From NCBI RefSeq assembly GCF_023155275.1, contig NZ_JALMUV010000050.1, positions 1-56,182 on the forward strand: a DNA stretch of 56,182 nucleotides. The letters are read 5' to 3'. The notes under the pieces were generated by a model. That model saw nothing but the letters and a program-made list of their open reading frames with translations. It searched no databases and had not been told where the DNA came from. Made by a program: the position numbers and the translations under genes. Positions 1-7,956 of this stretch are shown here, piece after piece (positions within the stretch are counted from its first letter, which is position 1; every line of letters begins with the position of its first letter). Origin of the DNA: Streptomyces rhizoryzae (GTDB taxonomy: Bacteria; Actinomycetota; Actinomycetes; Streptomycetales; Streptomycetaceae).

Positions 1-21
1 GTCCTCGCCGGTGGCGAGGAC
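1..21. repeat. Perfect inverted repeat at left edge
   Basis: GTCCTCGCC and GGCGAGGAC form 9-bp arms around a 3-nt loop. It could be the end of a terminator belonging to a gene outside the window. No T-run follows, so the role is uncertain. Confidence 0.4.
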
Positions 22-293
22 ACGGCCCACCTCGTGACGAGATGCTCGATGCCGGTTCTTCGAGCCCGGCGGTCGTCCGGGGCCAGGCCGGGGAGGTTGC
101 GGTGCACGCGCGGGCGAGGGGACCTTAGCTGTCTCCTTTCGCCGGGCGCCAGCACGAGGCGCTGCCTCGGGCGTTAGTGAAAGGGCGGGCGAGCTGAGCC
201 TCGCCCGTGCCGGCCGTCGCAGTCCTCTGTGGGGGAGGTCAGCGGCGGCCGGCTCCTGGGTGCGGGGGTGCCGGTTCGGTTCCGTCTCTTTGG

Positions 294-500
294 TCAGAGG
301 CGGTAAACGTCGGATCCGGGCAAGTTGTTGCAGGCGGCAGAGACGGAGTGGCCTACCGGCAGGCTGATTCCGATGGTGCGCTCTTTGTTGATCTTGTCCG
401 TGCAGATCGGAATCTTCACACGGGTCACCGAGCCGTGGCCGACTGACGCCGGTTCGCCTGCGTTCGCGCGGGAGCGATGACCGCGCCCGATGCTCGTCAT
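294..500 (-). CDS. Small ORF or gene fragment, unknown function
   Basis: This 68-aa frame ends in a segment (VKIPICTDKINKERTIGISL onward) whose codons are strongly GC-biased at the third position, as in real genes here. Neither the ATG at 500 nor the internal GTG at 428 has a recognisable ribosome binding site, so it may be the 3' end of a decayed or frameshifted gene. Two cysteines sit in the C-terminal half. I do not recognise the family. It lies downstream of, and on the same strand as, the lasso-cluster regulator. Confidence 0.3.
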   Translation of the reverse strand: MTSIGRGHRSRANAGEPASVGHGSVTRVKIPICTDKINKERTIGISLPVGHSVSAACNNLPGSDVYRL

Positions 501-589
501 GGAAGGACCGTGCCTACGGCCGCCGCCGTTTGGGGGAGGCAAGCGGTGGCTGGGTCAGTCATGGCATGGCTCGGGAAAACCCTTCGGGC

Positions 590-1966
590 CTATCCCGCGG
601 CCAGAGAGGCATTCAGACGTTCGCGGAAGTCCCGGACCGCCGGGACAGCCATATGCGATTCCATGCGAGAGGCCAGCTCGTGCAGGGGCCCGGTGGATCG
701 ATGTGAGCTGATGGTCTCGTTGAGAGCAAGCGCGGCGTTCGCGGTGACGCAGGAACCCTCGATTTCTCCCTGGCGCCATTGGGCATCGGCTCGCCGGGCG
801 AGGAAGAGTGATTGAGTGCGCACGCGGTCGGCAGGGAAGAGCTCCGACGCTTCGACGAAGGTTCCTTCCGCCCTGCTGGGCTGATCCATATCGAGCTGGC
901 TACTCGCCAGGGCTCCCAGCAGCTCACTGCGGTCAAACCAGGAGACCCAGTCCGGGTCGTCCTGCGTGGCCCCGCGCTCAAGCAGCGTCGCCGCGCGATC
1001 GAGGTCGTTCCAGCACCTGGGGTCCCTTTGGTGAGCGCGCGCTCGGGCCCGCCGTGAGTACAGCATGGCCTCGATGCGCGGGGTTGCCCGCCCGCGGGCG
1101 GCGGAGAGAGCCGCGTTGATCATCTTCTCGGCATCGGCAGCGCGATCGGTGTTATAGGCGGCGATGGCCCAGAAGGCCAGAATGTGACAGCCCAGGGCTG
1201 GATCGGCCGCCGCATGGGCGGTGTGCAGGGCGGCGTCGAAGGTGGCATCGTCGCAGGCGCCATGGAGATCGAAGGTGGCCCACGCCTTCATGCGGGCCAA
1301 GTCGGCGGCAGCGGCGTGAAGTCGCGCCCCGTGGGCGTCGCTGTACGTGCGCTGCTCCAAGAGGTTGGCTACCAACTTTAGGGAACTGTCCGCTTCTCGG
1401 ATGAGCTCTCCGCCACCGTCGACGTCGTCGTCGTGTCGTAGGGAGCGCACGCGCTGTTCAAGGCGGGCCACGGCGGCTTCGCCGAGGCGTCCACCATGGG
1501 TGATCTGGCCGGCTGCTGCTGGGTCGGCAGTCAGCCACTCCCACAGGGAGGAGGTCAGGGCGACTCCGGTCAGCAGTACGAAGTTCCTTCGGTCCATGGG
1601 CATGGGGTGGTCCTTTGACACGTCGTTGAGCGCGGCGATGGCGCCGTGAGCGTCCCAGCTGCGGCGGGGTGGTTGCTGGAGCGGGTCCAGGGCCAGCCAG
1701 TGGGGCCAGGGGGAGGTGCCCAGGGCGTCCAGATCGATGCCGAGCAATTCGGCGATGAGCCGCTGCGCTTCAGGTTCAGGAGTGCGGCCGCTTTCCCACC
1801 GGTATACGCCGTCCTTGCCCGTGCCCAGTGGGACGCCGCGGTGGGTCGCAAGCTTCATCAGACGCCGGGCGAACTCGGGGCCCGTCCAGCCCCGAACTGT
1901 CCGCGCTCGATAAAGTAAAAAAGCCTTCTTTTGGCCTCTGGCTCGGCCACTCGGCACCTGCACCAT
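590..1966 (-). CDS. XRE-family regulator with TPR-like C-terminal domain
   Basis: This 458-aa protein has an N-terminal helix-turn-helix of the XRE type (about residues 15-75; GWTGPEFARRLMKLA through YRWESGRTPEPEAQ). A short RRNFVLLTGVAL segment near residue 126 is typical of this actinobacterial family and need not be a true signal. A long alpha-helical, alanine-rich tetratricopeptide-like domain fills the rest. Proteins of this architecture are common as regulators in Streptomyces specialised-metabolite clusters. It is divergent from lasA across a 207-bp region with a large inverted repeat, which suggests it controls the lasso operon and possibly itself. The ATG at 1966 lacks a clear ribosome binding site, so the start is uncertain. 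Confidence 0.8.
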   Translation of the reverse strand: MVQVPSGRARGQKKAFLLYRARTVRGWTGPEFARRLMKLATHRGVPLGTGKDGVYRWESGRTPEPEAQRLIAELLGIDLDALGTSPWPHWLALDPLQQPPRRSWDAHGAIAALNDVSKDHPMPMDRRNFVLLTGVALTSSLWEWLTADPAAAGQITHGGRLGEAAVARLEQRVRSLRHDDDVDGGGELIREADSSLKLVANLLEQRTYSDAHGARLHAAAADLARMKAWATFDLHGACDDATFDAALHTAHAAADPALGCHILAFWAIAAYNTDRAADAEKMINAALSAARGRATPRIEAMLYSRRARARAHQRDPRCWNDLDRAATLLERGATQDDPDWVSWFDRSELLGALASSQLDMDQPSRAEGTFVEASELFPADRVRTQSLFLARRADAQWRQGEIEGSCVTANAALALNETISSHRSTGPLHELASRMESHMAVPAVRDFRERLNASLAAG

Positions 1967-2006
1967 CTGACCAGTGTCGCGCGTTAGAAGATCATCAGGA
2001 ACCGTC

Positions 2007-2056
2007 AGCTCGGGTGCGCTTGGGTGCTCTCAATAGCACCCAAGCGCACCCGGGCT
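2007..2056. promoter_or_regulatory. Large inverted repeat between regulator and lasA
   Basis: Positions 2011-2028 and 2035-2052 are perfect 18-bp inverted arms (CGGGTGCGCTTGGGTGCT and its complement) around a 6-nt loop. With one T-G position the pairing extends to 2007-2056. It sits in the divergent promoter region, so it may be an operator for the XRE/TPR regulator or a stable hairpin in the lasA leader RNA. It is not followed by a T-run. Confidence 0.65.
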
Positions 2057-2173
2057 ACGCCTTCACCGATACCACTCGCGTCCATCAACGTTGTCCTCGC
2101 CAACGTCGCCGCCCGCTCCTCGGTTGGAAGCCGAGATACACGACGGGCGGGGATACGACTTCACGGAGGACAA

Positions 2174-2320
2174 ATGAAGGACGACAAGGCGCAGGACCCG
2201 ACCACCGAGCCGGCGCAGGGGTACACCCCCGCAGCGGTTACCGACCTGGGCAGCGTCACGGACGTCACCCTCGGCAGTAACCGCAGCAACAACGCGGACG
2301 ACACCGAGTACTTCCAGTGA
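2174..2320 (+). CDS. lasA: Lasso peptide precursor
   Basis: A 48-aa peptide starts at an ATG with GGAGGA seven bases upstream. The leader (residues 1-33) contains YTPAAVTDLGSVTDVTL. Taking Tyr17 as zero, V, G and T fall at offsets 5, 9 and 15, as in the lasso leader motif Y..P.L...G.....T bound by the recognition element; the proline is one place early. Thr32 is the conserved residue at -2, so the core should begin at Gly34. The predicted core is GSNRSNNADDTEYFQ. Asp at core position 9 allows a nine-residue Gly1-Asp9 macrolactam, leaving a six-residue tail with Tyr13 and Phe14 as likely steric plugs. There is no Cys, so it would be a class II lasso peptide. A longer frame beginning upstream runs through the inverted repeat and is not the gene. 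Confidence 0.85.
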   Translation: MKDDKAQDPTTEPAQGYTPAAVTDLGSVTDVTLGSNRSNNADDTEYFQ

Positions 2321-2346
2321 TCCATCCGCGGTGACGGATGCGTAAC

Positions 2347-2390
2347 GCGGCGCCCGGGACAGGCACAAAGCCATCTGTCCCGGGCGCCGC
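2347..2390 (+). terminator. Attenuator-like hairpin between lasA and lasC
   Basis: GCGGCGCCCGGGACAG at 2347-2362 pairs perfectly with 2375-2390 around a 12-nt loop. There is no T-run, so it may act as a partial terminator or as a 3' stabiliser that leaves more lasA mRNA than lasCBD mRNA, as reported for other lasso operons. Confidence 0.7.
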
Positions 2391-2426
2391 TGCTCCAATC
2401 CATTCCGGCCATAGGAGGCGGCGGCC

Positions 2427-4274
2427 ATGAGCCGTTTCATCGTTGGGCGGTTCTCGCGAACCACGATTGCACCCGTGCCCCGAGAGGGCAGGGAAATCTT
2501 GATCAGCTCGGCCCTGCGAGTGTGGGCCGTGGGCCACTCCAAGAAAGAAACTTGCGCGGTGTCCATGCCGTCGGCCGACGGTAGTGACACGCAGGTACTG
2601 ACCGCCGGATGCTGTCTGGCAACCGATCGTGAACGGTTGGCAGCGGTGCGTGCTGCTCACGCCGGCGACGTGCGCGCCGTGTGCCGGCTGCCGGGGGCGC
2701 ATCTCACGGTGGTCCGCGAAGGATGGAGAACTTGGATCGTCGGTGACCGAGCCGGCGTCGTGCCCGTGTATTGGGTACCGGACCGGAACGGCATCTGGTG
2801 GGCCACTCACGCTGCGCCCTTGGCCGCGCTCAACGGCTCCTCCCCGAATCTTGCCCTGCTCCTTGGCGAACTGGCTTTGAACGGGGTAGATACGCGGCAT
2901 ACGGACGGTCCCTACAACGGCGTGCGACGAGTTCCCCCCGGTCACGCGCTCGTTGTCGGCGATGGCTCCTACGAGGCAAAAGTCCTCGACATGCATCCCG
3001 CGCAGTCCGTGGACTTCCTCGACGGCGCCGACGCTGTTCGTGACGCCTTCACCACGGCGGTCACCCGTCGCGTGAAGTCCTGGGACCGTCTCTCCAGCGA
3101 CCTGTCGGGCGGCATCGACAGCAGCAGCGTGACCTCCGTTGCGGCGTGTACACGCCCCCTGCTGGCCGTGACCTACACGGACGCCCAGATGCGCAAGGGG
3201 GATGATCTTCAGTACGCCCGCCACCTGGCGGAGGCAGTGGATGGAATCAACCACGTGGTGATCGACGGGACAGTCGCGGACGTCCGACACTTCGACGGCC
3301 TGGAAGAGGTTGATCAACTCCCCGTCACGGACACCCCTTCGTTGACTTTGGGGCTGCTGGCGATTAAGGACGCGCAACTGGCCCCGGCAACGGCATATGG
3401 CGCGCAGGCCCACCTCACGGGACGAGGAGGCGACAACGTCTTAGATGCTGTCACCGCTCACCTCGTTGACCAGTTCCTGTCTGGGCAGCGGCTCCCCGCG
3501 CTGCGGTGCGCGACCGCGTACGCTCATTCCCGCTGCGATGCTCCCTGGCGGGCATGGCAGCAGGTTCACCACACCGCCAGTACGGCCTACCCCGACGCCC
3601 TCGAACGCCTGGCTGCCGGCATCACGGCCTCGACAGCGCACCCACGATCGCCCATTGGGGCGCTTGCGTGGTGTTCGGTGACGCCAGGTGCCTCTTGGCT
3701 TACAGCCGCAGGCCAGTCCCTCGTCACGGAACTCATCCGGGCCCGCGCCGGCACCGCTGACCCTGACGTAACCCCTGCCAGGCTGCACGAGCGACTTGCG
3801 CTGGAGTGGATGGCCACCAGCCATGCGCAGTATGCCGAGATCGGGCTCCAGCGGTGGCAGCTCGCCATCCACGCTCCGCTCCTCGACACCACCGTGGTCG
3901 ACGCGTGCCTGAGTATCCCCACCTACCAACGCGCCCGTCCCGGGACGTACAAACCGCTGGCGCAGGCAGCCTTCGCGGGGCTTGCCCCCGCTTGGCTGTT
4001 CACCAGAAGCAGCAAAACCGCTTTCACGGGTAGTCTCTACGCTGGCCTGTCTCGCAACGCACCCACCCTGCGGCGGATCCTGGGCAGCTCGCAGCTCGTC
4101 GAGGCGGGACTCCTCAACTACGACAGCGTCGCCACTGCGCTGGACAGCGCGATCTCGGGTGTGGCTGCTCCTCTGGCGCAACTTCATACCTTGGTCGTCA
4201 CCGAGCTGTGGATCCGTCGAACCTCCACGGCCTACGCCACGTGGTGGTCCGAGGAGGCCTTGGCGTGCCGCTGA
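2427..4274 (+). CDS. lasC: Lasso macrolactam synthetase, asparagine-synthetase-like
   Basis: This 615-aa protein begins at an ATG with AGGAGG nearby. The N-terminal half resembles a class II glutamine amidotransferase domain but has no catalytic Cys at position 2, as usual for lasso C proteins. The C-terminal half is an asparagine-synthase domain with the ATP-pyrophosphatase loop SGGIDSSS at about residues 227-234. Lasso C enzymes adenylate the side chain of the ring Asp or Glu and close the isopeptide bond to the core's N-terminal amine. It follows lasA by 106 bp and its last 10 bases overlap lasB, so the two are probably translationally coupled. The downstream GTG of lasB uses a GAGGAGG inside this gene. 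Confidence 0.9.
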   Translation: MSRFIVGRFSRTTIAPVPREGREILISSALRVWAVGHSKKETCAVSMPSADGSDTQVLTAGCCLATDRERLAAVRAAHAGDVRAVCRLPGAHLTVVREGWRTWIVGDRAGVVPVYWVPDRNGIWWATHAAPLAALNGSSPNLALLLGELALNGVDTRHTDGPYNGVRRVPPGHALVVGDGSYEAKVLDMHPAQSVDFLDGADAVRDAFTTAVTRRVKSWDRLSSDLSGGIDSSSVTSVAACTRPLLAVTYTDAQMRKGDDLQYARHLAEAVDGINHVVIDGTVADVRHFDGLEEVDQLPVTDTPSLTLGLLAIKDAQLAPATAYGAQAHLTGRGGDNVLDAVTAHLVDQFLSGQRLPALRCATAYAHSRCDAPWRAWQQVHHTASTAYPDALERLAAGITASTAHPRSPIGALAWCSVTPGASWLTAAGQSLVTELIRARAGTADPDVTPARLHERLALEWMATSHAQYAEIGLQRWQLAIHAPLLDTTVVDACLSIPTYQRARPGTYKPLAQAAFAGLAPAWLFTRSSKTAFTGSLYAGLSRNAPTLRRILGSSQLVEAGLLNYDSVATALDSAISGVAAPLAQLHTLVVTELWIRRTSTAYATWWSEEALACR

Positions 4275-4978
4275 CTACAAAGGTCTACACCGCGATCCTG
4301 CCCAACGGAAGCCTGGCCGTGATGGACACCCGAAAGGGCCGCGGACGGTGGCTCCACCTCAACGCGTCCGCCGGACGTGTCTGGCACTACCTTCTCGCCG
4401 GGGCCACCCTCAAGGCGGCAACCGAAAGCGCAGCGGACCACTTCATCGGGCTTGGCGCGGACGAGGACACCGTCCGGGCGGATATGGCGGCCCTGTCCCA
4501 CCGGCTCCTTGAGGCAGACCTGGCTAGGGCTCAAAAGGCACTCCCGCCGCTTCAATGGTGCCGTCCGCGGCCCTTCCCCTCCGCGGAAGTTCAGCCGTCC
4601 CGGACTGACCGCTTTGCAGCGGCGGCCGGGCTGGCGGCCGCCTTACTCCTGCTGCATTGCACGCCCTTCCGCTTCGGTATCTGGGTCGGCCGCCTCCTGG
4701 CACGTCTGCCCGGATCCGACGCCACAGCACGCGAGGCCGAGGCCCTCTTCCTGGCCGTCCGCTGGGCGCGAAGTATTTGGCTGGGCAGAGCTGCTTGTCT
4801 GGAAGAGTCGCTGGGGTGCTACCTGGCTCTTCGGCTGCGCGGCCGCAGAGCCGCCTGGGCCATCGGCGCCCGGGCCACGCCTACCGCCACCCATGCGTGG
4901 GTGGAGGCCGAAGGTCAGGTCATCGGGCAGGACCTCGGGGACGAGATCTGGCCGTATCGTCCCGCCGTGCGGGTCTGA
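4265..4978 (+). CDS. lasB: Lasso leader peptidase with fused RiPP recognition element
   Basis: I choose the GTG at 4265, seven bases after GAGGAGG, rather than an ATG 57 bases upstream; this gives 237 aa. Residues 1 to about 90 look like a PqqD-type recognition element (VYTAILPNGSLAVMDTRKGR, then WLHLNASAGRVWHYLL), which binds the leader. Residues of about 115-237 are the transglutaminase-like cysteine protease: Cys178 in CLEESLGCYL, His210 in THAWVE and a candidate Asp223. Together they would bind and cut the leader after Leu33. In actinobacterial clusters these functions are usually two separate proteins (B1 and B2), so the fusion is noteworthy. Confidence 0.85.
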   Translation: MPLTTKVYTAILPNGSLAVMDTRKGRGRWLHLNASAGRVWHYLLAGATLKAATESAADHFIGLGADEDTVRADMAALSHRLLEADLARAQKALPPLQWCRPRPFPSAEVQPSRTDRFAAAAGLAAALLLLHCTPFRFGIWVGRLLARLPGSDATAREAEALFLAVRWARSIWLGRAACLEESLGCYLALRLRGRRAAWAIGARATPTATHAWVEAEGQVIGQDLGDEIWPYRPAVRV

Positions 4979-5054
4979 AACAGCACATACATTCGCTACC
5001 CGTCGCCACCCTGCGCCAGTGTGACACTCGAAGGAGTGAATCGTTGGCGCAGGT

Positions 5055-6977
5055 ATGACGATCTCCGCATCAAAGCCGCACACCGGGTCCGCACGGCGGC
5101 AGCACACCAGTCGACCACACAGCGCGATCGCGCAATATACCGTCAGCGCAGAGCGCCACGACGACGCTCTGGAGGCGTCGTGGTCGACCATCGTGCGTCG
5201 ACTTCCTCGTCTCTCCGGCCTGGCCATCCGACTTGCCTGGACCGCCGATCCACGCGCCGTTGTGCTTACGTGCCTGCTGCAACTCCTCTCCGGAGGGGTC
5301 ACCGCCGTCGGCCTCTACGCCACTACCACCGCCTTGGCGCCGCTCCTCGCGGCTGGCCCGACGACCGAACGGCTTCTACACGCCATTCCATCGATCGTCG
5401 TTATCACCGCAGCGGCTTGCACCCGATCCGTCGTGGCGGCCCTCACCCTCGCCACCACCGCCCGCATCGGTCCGCGAGTCGACGGAATCGCCGAGGTGCG
5501 CTACCTGGAGGCCGCCACCCAAGCCCCGCTGGCCGCCTACGACGACTCGGCCTGGAGCGACCACAGCGAAGCCGCCAGCCGAGCGGCCAAGGACGCACAT
5601 CTCATGCCCGAGGCCCTAACCGCCGTCCTGGCGTCGGTGCTGGGTCTGATCGCGGCAGCGGGGGTACTCACCCACCTCCACCCAGTGCTCCTACCCCTGT
5701 TGCTGCTTGCAGTGATCCCCCGTGGATGGGCAGCGGTTCGATCCGCTCGGGCTGCCTACCTCGCCGATCGGCACACGCTTGCGGACCGCCGCCTGCGGCA
5801 CTCGGTGATGTACACCACTGCAGGACGCGCCAGTGCCCTGGAAGTGCGCGCGTTCACCATGCGTCCCTGGCTCTTGGAACGGTTCCGAACCGTTGCCACC
5901 CGACTGGAATCCGCAGCGGCAGAGGTCGGCCGATCCGCCGCCCGCTACCAGCTCGTCGGCGACGCCATCGCCGGCACGGCGACCGGCGCGGTCTATGCCT
6001 CCCTCATCGGCCTGACCGCTGCTGGAGCCGTCGCTCCGGCAGCGGCCGGCACCGCTGTCATCGCGATCCAGACCAGCCAACGCCTCTTGGGCTGCCTCGT
6101 CCAAGGCGTGAACAATGCCTTCAAGACTGGCCTGTACCTCAGCGACTGGGCGAGTTTCCTCGCAGACTGCGCCAGCCGATCCCGACGAAGCGGAGGTGAT
6201 CAGCTTGCGCCGGCCGACCCGAAAACGATCGAGGCCAACGCAGTCACGTTCTCCTACCCTGGCAGCAAGCATCCCGCTCTCCACGACATCAACGTCACCG
6301 TCCACAGAGGCGAGGTTCTGGCCATCGTCGGCGCCAACGGTTCCGGCAAGTCAACGTTGGCGAAACTCCTGGCTGGCCTCTACAGCCCCGACACGGGAAA
6401 GGTCACCTGGGGAGGCGTCGATCTTTCCACCGTGAACCCCGAAAGCGTTTGGGCTCAACTCGCCCTTTTGCCACAGGAGTTCGGCCGATGGCCAGTGAGC
6501 GCCCGTGACAACATCACCCTCGGCCAAGGCGCATGCGACGAGGAAAGCATCCTTGCCGCTGCCCGCATTGCGGGAGCAGACAGTGTGCTCGACGGGCTCC
6601 CGGACGGTCTCGACACCAACCTTGCCCCCTCATGGTGGGGAGGTCGCGATCTCTCCGGCGGTCAATGGCAACGCATCGCTGGCGCACGCGCGTTCTACCG
6701 TAATGCCCCGGTCCTCATCTGCGACGAGCCCACCTCCGCGCTCGACCCTCTCGCGGAATCCGCCTTCTACGAGCGGATCCGCGCGCTCAGCGAGGGGCGC
6801 ACGGTGATTTTGATCAGCCATCGGCTGGGTTCAACGCGGTCAGCCGACCGCATCCTGGTCCTCGACAACGGCGAGATCACCGAAGAAGGCACACACAGCA
6901 GCCTCATCGAACGGCGAAACGGTACCTACGCAACGATGTGGCGTGCGCAGGCGGACACCTATGCGAACGGTGAGTGA
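5055..6977 (+). CDS. lasD: Lasso peptide ABC exporter
   Basis: This 640-aa half-transporter fuses an N-terminal transmembrane domain (about residues 50-360) to one ATPase domain. The ATPase has Walker A GANGSGKST near residue 426, signature LSGGQW near 533, Walker B VLICDEPTSALD near 554 and an H-loop histidine in ISHRLG near 588. It should work as a homodimer, exporting the mature peptide and giving self-immunity. It starts 76 bp after lasB with GAAGGAG upstream. It is the last gene of the cluster; the next gene, 82 bp on and on the same strand, is a phage connector gene. Confidence 0.9.
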   Translation: MTISASKPHTGSARRQHTSRPHSAIAQYTVSAERHDDALEASWSTIVRRLPRLSGLAIRLAWTADPRAVVLTCLLQLLSGGVTAVGLYATTTALAPLLAAGPTTERLLHAIPSIVVITAAACTRSVVAALTLATTARIGPRVDGIAEVRYLEAATQAPLAAYDDSAWSDHSEAASRAAKDAHLMPEALTAVLASVLGLIAAAGVLTHLHPVLLPLLLLAVIPRGWAAVRSARAAYLADRHTLADRRLRHSVMYTTAGRASALEVRAFTMRPWLLERFRTVATRLESAAAEVGRSAARYQLVGDAIAGTATGAVYASLIGLTAAGAVAPAAAGTAVIAIQTSQRLLGCLVQGVNNAFKTGLYLSDWASFLADCASRSRRSGGDQLAPADPKTIEANAVTFSYPGSKHPALHDINVTVHRGEVLAIVGANGSGKSTLAKLLAGLYSPDTGKVTWGGVDLSTVNPESVWAQLALLPQEFGRWPVSARDNITLGQGACDEESILAAARIAGADSVLDGLPDGLDTNLAPSWWGGRDLSGGQWQRIAGARAFYRNAPVLICDEPTSALDPLAESAFYERIRALSEGRTVILISHRLGSTRSADRILVLDNGEITEEGTHSSLIERRNGTYATMWRAQADTYANGE

Positions 6978-7039
6978 AAGTATGCGGACGCATTGAGTTG
7001 TCCGGGCAGGTGATGGGAACGACTTGGGCTTTCGGCCAG

Positions 7040-7046
7040 TATAGAT
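7040..7046 (+). promoter_or_regulatory. Possible -10 element before the tail operon
   Basis: TATAGAT precedes the first phage gene by 12 bases and resembles the TATAGAAT core of the early promoters further right. I see no convincing -35 at 16-18 bp, so this is weak. Confidence 0.3.
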
Positions 7047-7058
7047 ACGCTCGAACGC

Positions 7059-7490
7059 ATGAGCGTGCCTACAGAAGGGCTGACTCTGGGGGCTGTCAGC
7101 GCGATCGTCGAAAAGAAAATCCTAAACAACAAGATCCGCATTTTCCGGCCTGGCGAACCGGTGTTCAACCCGGACACGGGCCAGTACGAGCCCGGCCCGC
7201 CCGTCACCGTCTACGACGGTCCGGGGGCGCTCTTTCCGGCGAACGGTCCTTCCGTGGTCCTTTATTTGGCCGGACAGGCGTACGTGGATGACACCCCGTC
7301 CCGTTACCGACTCCTGACCCCGCTCTCCGCCCCGGTGGCCTCCCGCGAGGACACCGTGATCGTCGTGGAGGCGGACGACGAGTCGGCCATCGGCCGGACG
7401 TGGCGAGTGATCGATATCGGGGAGACCTCGACATTGAGCGTCGTGCGGACGACGTGGGTGGACCAGAACACGCAGAAGACGGGGGAGTGA
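7059..7490 (+). CDS. DUF6093-like phage protein (likely head-tail connector), copy 1
   Basis: This 143-aa protein has the pattern of actinophage DUF6093 proteins: a short N-terminal helix, then RIFRPGEPVFNPDTGQY, a YDGPGAL segment and a beta-rich body ending in TWVDQN. Members usually sit between capsid and tail-terminator genes and are thought to belong to the head-tail interface; this role is inferred from position. It is similar to the next gene, so the pair probably arose by duplication. It starts at ATG 7059, only 82 bp after the lasso exporter. Confidence 0.7.
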   Translation: MSVPTEGLTLGAVSAIVEKKILNNKIRIFRPGEPVFNPDTGQYEPGPPVTVYDGPGALFPANGPSVVLYLAGQAYVDDTPSRYRLLTPLSAPVASREDTVIVVEADDESAIGRTWRVIDIGETSTLSVVRTTWVDQNTQKTGE

Positions 7491-7491
7491 G

Positions 7492-7917
7492 GTGACCACC
7501 GCCATCGATCCGGAGGAAGTACGCAAGGAGCTGGAAGCCAAGCTTCTCCTCGACACCGTTCGCGTGACCCGTCCGACTGGCACGCCGGTGCTCGATCCCG
7601 AGACCGGCCTCGTGGGGGAGGTGCCCGCGGTGCTCGTCTACGAGGGACCTGGGGCCATGCTGTCGGGGCACGGCCAGGTCACGGCAGAGGGGATCGTCGG
7701 GAAGCAGTGGCTCGATGACACAGTCTCCTGGTATCGCCTGCTCACCCCCCTCGGGGCGCCGGTGCCCGCCCGGTATGACCGGGTGGAGGTGACCGTCGCT
7801 CGCTCCGGCAGCGCGGCGACGGGCGGAAGGGTTTGGCAGGTTCTCGACCCGGCGGAGGCGTCTACCGTCGAGCTGGTTCGCGTCACCCGCCTGGACGAGA
7901 TCACGCCGCCGTCGTAG
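7492..7917 (+). CDS. DUF6093-like phage protein, copy 2
   Basis: This 141-aa protein starts at a GTG one base after the previous stop. It shares the RPTG.PV.DPETG, YEGPGAM, WLDDT.SWYRLLTPL and final R.T.LDE pattern with copy 1, at roughly the same spacing. It is probably a second connector or adaptor subunit. Two adjacent copies are unusual enough to note. Confidence 0.65.
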   Translation: MTTAIDPEEVRKELEAKLLLDTVRVTRPTGTPVLDPETGLVGEVPAVLVYEGPGAMLSGHGQVTAEGIVGKQWLDDTVSWYRLLTPLGAPVPARYDRVEVTVARSGSAATGGRVWQVLDPAEASTVELVRVTRLDEITPPS

Positions 7918-7956
7918 GCGATTCGGAGTATCCGAGAACCGGCCTACGCTCGGCGT

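Larger units (their letters stand above)
1..589. other. Left-edge region without a confident gene
   Basis: No reading frame here has a good ribosome binding site plus coding character over a useful length. A minus-strand frame beginning near 105 and running off the left edge is possible but too short to judge. The only stretch with convincing codon character is the minus-strand fragment listed separately at 294-500. No head gene, integrase or tRNA is visible in this stretch. Confidence 0.5.

Noticed and set aside
2024..2320. A 98-residue version of the lasso precursor starting upstream
   Set aside because: It begins inside the inverted repeat with no binding site; the ATG at 2174 has GGAGGA and gives a leader of normal length.
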